Source: Zunongwangia profunda SM-A87 (lineage in GTDB: Bacteria; Bacteroidota; Bacteroidia; Flavobacteriales; Flavobacteriaceae). From it: 64,000 nucleotides of DNA. Positions 59,604-64,000 of the stretch are shown here, piece after piece. Positions within the stretch are counted from its first letter, which is position 1; every line of letters begins with the position of its first letter. The position numbers and the translations under genes were made by a program. A model generated the notes under the pieces. The model was not told where the DNA came from and ran no database searches. It saw nothing but the letters and a program-made list of their open reading frames with translations. The DNA is taken from assembly GCF_000023465.1 (NCBI RefSeq), contig NC_014041.1, forward strand, positions 1,385,001 to 1,449,000, given 5' to 3'.

Positions 59604-60161
59604 TTAAAATTTATATCCTAGTCCTATACTAAATGCATTAAATTCAGAATCAACATCGATCCCCTCAGAATCAGCCGCATCTTTTACCTCTTTTGAAAAC
59701 CTGTTCGTTAGTTCAAAACTGTATTTTGCTTCTACGAAAAAATTAGAATTAATTTTATAACCCGCACCAAAAGCTAAATCCAGCCCAAAAGTATTTAAAA
59801 GATCGATTCCTCCTATTGAAACGTTGTCTAGCAAAAAAGTACCTTGCGGTCCTGCCTGAAGATAAAAGCCAGAATCTTGTATGTAATACTGCGCAAGAAC
59901 CGGAACGATTATAAAATTAACATCATCGGCATTGGCATAATTAACAGAAGGTTGTAAATGAAAATGATCTGATAAGGTAAAGTCAACCAATGCACCCAGA
60001 TAAAATCCAGAGGAATTTCCTGAAGTAGAAATATCCTCTAAAGAGTTAGAAGATTTTCCCTCGATATTGATGTAGCCTCCCTGTACACCAAAATTAATTT
60101 CCTGGCTAAAAGAAATCATAGTAGTCAATATTGCGACTACAGTTAGTAATTTTTTAAACAT
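59604..60161 (-). CDS. outer-membrane beta-barrel (porin-family) protein
   Basis: The 185-residue protein has a signal peptide (LLTVVAILTTMISFSQ) and repeated amphipathic strands (NFGVQGGYINIEG, GFYLGALVDFTLSDHFHLQP, LAFGAGYKINSNFFVEAKYS), ending in the aromatic FSIGLGYKF. This is the outer-membrane beta-barrel pattern (OMP_b-brl) of 8-stranded proteins. It is intact and monocistronic. Confidence 0.85.
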   Translation of the reverse strand: MFKKLLTVVAILTTMISFSQEINFGVQGGYINIEGKSSNSLEDISTSGNSSGFYLGALVDFTLSDHFHLQPSVNYANADDVNFIIVPVLAQYYIQDSGFYLQAGPQGTFLLDNVSIGGIDLLNTFGLDLAFGAGYKINSNFFVEAKYSFELTNRFSKEVKDAADSEGIDVDSEFNAFSIGLGYKF

Positions 60162-60187
60162 ATAAAATTTATTAAAAGATTGTTTAT

Positions 60188-60195
60188 CAAATTTA
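60188..60195 (-). promoter_or_regulatory. -7 box of the beta-barrel gene
   Basis: On the minus strand TAAATTTG fits TAnnTTTG, 26 bases before the ATG. The intergenic region to 60428 otherwise shows only AT-rich DNA. Confidence 0.4.
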
Positions 60196-60428
60196 AATTA
60201 AAAAACAATTTGAAAGATACATTCACAAAATAAAAGCTTGAAAAATTAAATTTTTTTGACTGCCACCTACTGAAATGAAATATGGCTAGGAAAGCTTTAT
60301 TTTATGTAAGAGGACATATTTTAACATTACACATAATTCATAATATTTTCATAAATTTTAATATATAAATGATTATTTCAATTAATTATTTAATTATATT
60401 TAAAATGCTAACCAATTCTATATGAGTC

Positions 60429-61280
60429 ATGAAACTACTTAATTCAACTTTAATTTTTCTTTTATTTATTTTAAGTTTTGTAACACCATCACTTTTCGCT
60501 CAGGAGAAAAATGATGTCATTTTTATGCTTACCGGAGAAACCAAAGAAGGTAAGGTAACGGGGATACATGAAAGCACTATTGACTTCGTGTATAGCGGGG
60601 AGGATCTTAAGTATGAACTTAAAAAGTCGGATGTTCTAAAGATTATTTTTGCCAGTGGCAGAACTCAAATTATTTCACAGGCAACAACTCCAACTACAAA
60701 TGCTTCTACCACAACCGCTGCTGAGCGTAAAAATAAATTGGCAGTTCTTCCATTCACAATGGTTTCCAATGATCAGGGTTTAATGAGTGAGGCTATGTCT
60801 GGACAAATCCAACATGCTGCGATTAATTCCTTTAAAAAGAACACCAGACAAATTATGGTACAGGACCCTATGACTACTAACGCTATTCTCTTAAAAAATA
60901 ATTTAGATCTGAATAGTATTAAAACGATGATGCCTCAAAGGGTAGCGGAAATATTAGGAGTAGAATTTGTAGTCTATGGAACTGCTAATATTAGTTTTGA
61001 AGGCACACGCTCCTATGGTACTTCCAGCACAACTTATCAGGACAAAAATAAAAAGGATAAGGATAAAAAGGAGGAGAAAAGTTCTGGAAAAGAGTTTACT
61101 TCTAATAGTTCTTCAACCACATCAAATTACGATACGTCTATAGAGCTAAATATTTTTTCTGATTCTGGAAGTAATCTATATTCAGTAAACCGTAATGCTT
61201 TTGGAAGTTCATTAGATACCTATGATGGAACTTTAAATTATTTAATTAAACGAAGTCCCTGGGGTAGTAAAAACAAGTAA
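60429..61280 (+). CDS. CsgG/FlgO-like exported protein
   Basis: The 283-residue protein has a signal peptide ending SLFAQ. A small SH3-like region (FMLTGETKEGKVTGIHESTI) is followed by a CsgG-type domain beginning NKLAVLPFTM, with AINSFKKNTRQIMVQDPMTT and AEILGVEFVVYGTANISFEG. A Lys/Ser-rich low-complexity insert lies before the last strands. CsgG-like proteins are outer-membrane-associated; here there is no lipobox Cys, so it is probably periplasmic. It stands 32 bases before the DUF3667 gene. Confidence 0.75.
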   Translation: MKLLNSTLIFLLFILSFVTPSLFAQEKNDVIFMLTGETKEGKVTGIHESTIDFVYSGEDLKYELKKSDVLKIIFASGRTQIISQATTPTTNASTTTAAERKNKLAVLPFTMVSNDQGLMSEAMSGQIQHAAINSFKKNTRQIMVQDPMTTNAILLKNNLDLNSIKTMMPQRVAEILGVEFVVYGTANISFEGTRSYGTSSTTYQDKNKKDKDKKEEKSSGKEFTSNSSSTTSNYDTSIELNIFSDSGSNLYSVNRNAFGSSLDTYDGTLNYLIKRSPWGSKNK

Positions 61281-61311
61281 TGTAAGCTATTAATTTCTGG
61301 GCTTTAAATTC

Positions 61312-62037
61312 ATGATAATTTGTAAAAATTGCCATCAGCGTTTTCAGGGGAACTATTGTAATAGATGTGGGCAAAAAGCTACTGTAAAAAGAATTCATCG
61401 AGGATTTATTTTTAATGATTTACAGTTAGGCCTTTTCAATATCGACTCAGGTTTTTTCTATACCGCTAAGGAACTTTTCACACGACCGGGTTATGCTATT
61501 AAAGATTATATTGTAGGTAAGAGAGTTAGGTATTTTATGCCTGTCTCTATGTTACTTGTATTATCTACAGTATATAGTTTCTTATATCATTATTTAGATG
61601 TTGATATTTTTTACCAGGGCACTAGCGTGTATAGCGAGAATGAAAAATATATGAGTCTTGTTAAAGCCTTAGACGGAAACTATGCCTATTATACGCTGGT
61701 TTCCCTACATATTTTTTCATTTAGTTCATGGTTATTATTTAAAAGATTTGGATATAACTTTTCAGAGCATTTTGTGTTAAATACCTATGCTGCCTGTCAA
61801 CGACTTTTTTTTCATACTATTTTTCTAAGCATTCTTTATATAGCTCCAGAAGAACAGAATAAATACATTTTTATTTTTCGCATACAACTAATTGTCGATT
61901 TTTTACTTTTTCTATGGTGTTTTATTCAATTTTTCAAAATGAGAACAATTACGATAATCATTAAAACTTGCTTAAGTTTAATTTTATCCTATTTCATCCT
62001 ACTCATCATAATCTCTTTTATTTATTATGTCCTATAA
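61312..62037 (+). CDS. DUF3667 membrane protein with zinc ribbon
   Basis: The 241-residue protein starts with two Cys pairs (CKNCHQRFQGNYCNRCGQKA, residues 4-23). It continues with the DUF3667 pattern LFNIDSGFFYTAKELFTRPG and IKDYIVGKRVRYFMPVSMLL, then four or five transmembrane helices. Its end overlaps the next gene by 11 bases, so the two are coupled. The family is widespread in Bacteroidetes and of unknown function. Confidence 0.85.
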   Translation: MIICKNCHQRFQGNYCNRCGQKATVKRIHRGFIFNDLQLGLFNIDSGFFYTAKELFTRPGYAIKDYIVGKRVRYFMPVSMLLVLSTVYSFLYHYLDVDIFYQGTSVYSENEKYMSLVKALDGNYAYYTLVSLHIFSFSSWLLFKRFGYNFSEHFVLNTYAACQRLFFHTIFLSILYIAPEEQNKYIFIFRIQLIVDFLLFLWCFIQFFKMRTITIIIKTCLSLILSYFILLIIISFIYYVL

Positions 62038-63025
62038 TTCAATTTATTTTTCCGGTTTATTTATTGTTTTGTTTTCCCACCAAATAATATTGGCACAAAA
62101 CAAGGATTCTGCAGCCATAATATCCTATGCTGATAAAATGCAGATTAAGCTTAATGTAGATTCACATTTAGAGAATTACTATGTTTCAAACAATGAATCC
62201 GAAACAGATTTAAATCTTGCCTTAAATAATGATTTAAGACTTACGCTTCTTTTAGACTATAAAATCTTTAGTCTTTCTTATTCTTTTACGCCAGATTTTT
62301 TACCTGGAAATCATGGAGATGAGAATAAAGGAGAGAGTAGTTATTCTGATTTTAGTGTTTCATTATACCCCGGTCAATTTGTACAGGAATTAACCTATCA
62401 GCGAATGAAAGGGTTTTATGTAGTAAATACGGCTGATTTTGTTGCCAATCTGCCAGAAGATAGTGCCTATTTGCTTTTTCCAGATCTAAAAAGAACCTTC
62501 TATGGAGGTTCTACCGCTTATATTCTAAATTCTGATTTCTCTATAGAAAATTTAGTGTACCAGAGAGAGTGGCAGCGCTATAGTACTGGAAGTTTTGTAC
62601 CTAGATTCAACTATAGTTATGCTGAATTTTCTAATGATTTTGAGGACTTTAAAGGAAAAGAGAAAGATTTTGATTTCAGTTTAGATCTGAATTATTACTA
62701 CAACTGGGTTCTTGCGGAAAGGTTTAACCTCTCGCCATATGCTTATGGGGGCTTAGGAACCCGTATCCAAAATTATAGGCAAAGCGGCGATAAATTGAAT
62801 GAAAAAGAATCAAATACATATTTTACCCAGGAATATGGTGGCGGGTTACAGCTTGGCTATAATACAGACAAATTTCTTATGGGAGCAAGAGTTTCTTATA
62901 AATCCTTAAATTATAAGAATGCTAGTGATTTACGTATACAAAATGATTCATGGTACGGATTATTTTTTATAGGATACCGTCTGGATCCACCTGAAAATTT
63001 AAAAAGAATTGGAGATCAATTTTAA
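62027..63025 (+). CDS. DUF4421 outer-membrane protein
   Basis: The 332-residue protein has a signal peptide (LFIVLFSHQIILAQ) and the DUF4421 barrel pattern: ADKMQIKLNVDSHLENYYV, SFTPDFLPGNHGDENKGES, ELTYQRMKGFYVVN and a final SWYGLFFIGYRLDPPENLKR. It overlaps the DUF3667 gene and precedes a lipoprotein gene by nine bases, forming a three-gene envelope operon. Confidence 0.8.
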   Translation: MSYNSIYFSGLFIVLFSHQIILAQNKDSAAIISYADKMQIKLNVDSHLENYYVSNNESETDLNLALNNDLRLTLLLDYKIFSLSYSFTPDFLPGNHGDENKGESSYSDFSVSLYPGQFVQELTYQRMKGFYVVNTADFVANLPEDSAYLLFPDLKRTFYGGSTAYILNSDFSIENLVYQREWQRYSTGSFVPRFNYSYAEFSNDFEDFKGKEKDFDFSLDLNYYYNWVLAERFNLSPYAYGGLGTRIQNYRQSGDKLNEKESNTYFTQEYGGGLQLGYNTDKFLMGARVSYKSLNYKNASDLRIQNDSWYGLFFIGYRLDPPENLKRIGDQF

Positions 63026-63034
63026 TTGTAGTCG

Positions 63035-63985
63035 ATGAGATTTAAATTAATACTATTATGTGTTTTAAGCGGTCTTCTAGGTTGTAAACACAGTAAAGAA
63101 AAGCAAATTATAACTCCAAAAATGGTATCTATAAATCCTGAAGGTACTTATACGAGTGATCAATATGAAAATAGGGATAAAGGATTTGACTGGGTTGGAA
63201 TTGAGGTTTTTTCTATAGATGATACTTTAATAAAAGTTTCTTTACGGTCTAGAGCAGACCTTAAACGTCCTACTTGTACATTGCACTGCATTGCTAGAAA
63301 ATTGAATGATTCCGTCTATGAATCTGTTGAAACGACGATTCCAGTACGTTTTAATTTTTCGAAACAAGAGGTATCCATCTATTCTTCATCACGACAGGAG
63401 TTAGCTTATTTTTGCTCTGGTGGAGCTAGTATCCAGGGTGATTATCGCAAGATCTACGAGCCTATAGACACTTCTCAGGTGGATCCTAGGTTATATTCAA
63501 AATACATACATAGCGATGGGATTAGCTTTGAAATTACACTGCAACTTCTTGATAGTCTGAAAATTTTAACGGTTATACCTGCAGGCTTATCTAAAGATAA
63601 TTCTACATATACCCAGCAAATCGATAAAGACATTGTCTCTGCTAAAGCTTTAGATCTGAATAATGATGATGCGCCTGAGCTGTTGATTGTATTGAAAGAT
63701 TTTAAAACTCAGGAATCAACAATCCTGGCATTTACAACAAATCAGAAAAATTCAATGAGTACGATTAACTTTCCGGCGAACGAGTTTCATCTAAAAAAAG
63801 GATACTATAGTGGATACGATACTTATGAAATAGAAAGTGGCAAACTAGTCAGAAAATTTCCTGTGTTTGAAAATGGAGAAGCGAGTGACTATCAACAAAT
63901 CATAACCTATACACTTAAGCCGGGAGAAGCTATGCCCCAATTCAAAATTGATTCTGAACGATTCGTCAAAATAAATCAAAAGTAA
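63035..63985 (+). CDS. hypothetical lipoprotein
   Basis: The 316-residue protein has a lipobox (LLCVLSGLLGC, Cys17). A first domain of about 120 residues (NPEGTYTSDQYENRDKGFDW) ends with a GGASIQGDYRKI motif. A second strand-rich domain (SAKALDLNNDDAPELLIVLK) resembles FG-GAP-like repeats. It is intact and the last gene of the DUF3667/DUF4421 operon. The function is unknown. Confidence 0.6.
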   Translation: MRFKLILLCVLSGLLGCKHSKEKQIITPKMVSINPEGTYTSDQYENRDKGFDWVGIEVFSIDDTLIKVSLRSRADLKRPTCTLHCIARKLNDSVYESVETTIPVRFNFSKQEVSIYSSSRQELAYFCSGGASIQGDYRKIYEPIDTSQVDPRLYSKYIHSDGISFEITLQLLDSLKILTVIPAGLSKDNSTYTQQIDKDIVSAKALDLNNDDAPELLIVLKDFKTQESTILAFTTNQKNSMSTINFPANEFHLKKGYYSGYDTYEIESGKLVRKFPVFENGEASDYQQIITYTLKPGEAMPQFKIDSERFVKINQK

Positions 63986-64000
63986 AATTTCTAAGTATTA

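Overview
This window looks like the chromosome of a marine-type Flavobacteriaceae bacterium (Bacteroidota). The evidence is the AT-rich DNA, TAnnTTTG promoter boxes, a SusC/SusD pair, an RteC-type regulator, GLPGLI, TlpA/DUF4369, DUF4421, DUF3667 and DUF6520 families, and signal peptides ending in FAQ or YGQ. The genus cannot be fixed from this sequence alone. I saw no tRNA, rRNA or CRISPR array.

Layout. 0-4.1 kb: an EamA transporter, then a four-gene minus-strand remnant of a CTnDOT-like mobile element (DnaC-like ATPase, replication-type protein, excisionase-like HTH, RteC). 4.3-13.8 kb: a DUF7793 protein, an AraC regulator, a MauE/DoxX membrane protein and a DUF6520 peptide, facing a SusC/SusD/M16-peptidase operon that probably handles peptides. 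13.8-16.3 kb: a 1.1 kb non-coding stretch, an XRE regulator and two small minus-strand genes.

16.3-34.1 kb is the most unusual part: an integron-like cassette array. A tyrosine recombinase (16399-17529) without the IntI-specific insertion is followed directly by an attI-like site (17549-17583). Seven cassettes then follow in the same orientation, each ending in a long, imperfectly palindromic attC-like site. In all seven, the first nine bases of the cassette (GTTNNNNNN) are the exact reverse complement of the R''-like box at the cassette's own end. That is what is expected if each cassette existed as a circle and was cut next to GTT. Cargo: a PD-(D/E)XK protein with a DUF6140 partner; an AraC/NTF2/hydrolase/CMD operon; several secreted or lipoprotein unknowns; and a winged-helix-like protein with a 30-residue Arg/Thr-rich peptide. 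The array is then broken by a SusD fragment, a 5'-truncated group II intron and half an IS66. At 29.2-34.1 kb there are two more platforms: 3' stubs of the same recombinase, their own attI-like sites, cassettes (membrane proteins, a coiled-coil membrane pair, an 844-aa SIR2-STAND putative anti-phage protein) and a second, compact class of attC-like site. An IS91 remnant and an IS21 element follow.

37-59 kb is a graveyard of decayed accessory genes: an IS21-truncated GIY-YIG protein, two paralogous XRE genes with the same operator and terminator, relics of a Cys-rich peptide / C39 exporter / TlpA system, a GLPGLI-TonB pair, a gene split by a frameshifted IS256-type element, a csaA-like gene with one nonsense codon, and a shattered MG2-type gene. 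Two further group II intron tails occur here, one next to a stub of a cassette site. 59-64 kb returns to ordinary core-like genes: a beta-barrel protein, a CsgG-like lipoprotein-type protein, and a DUF3667/DUF4421/lipoprotein operon.
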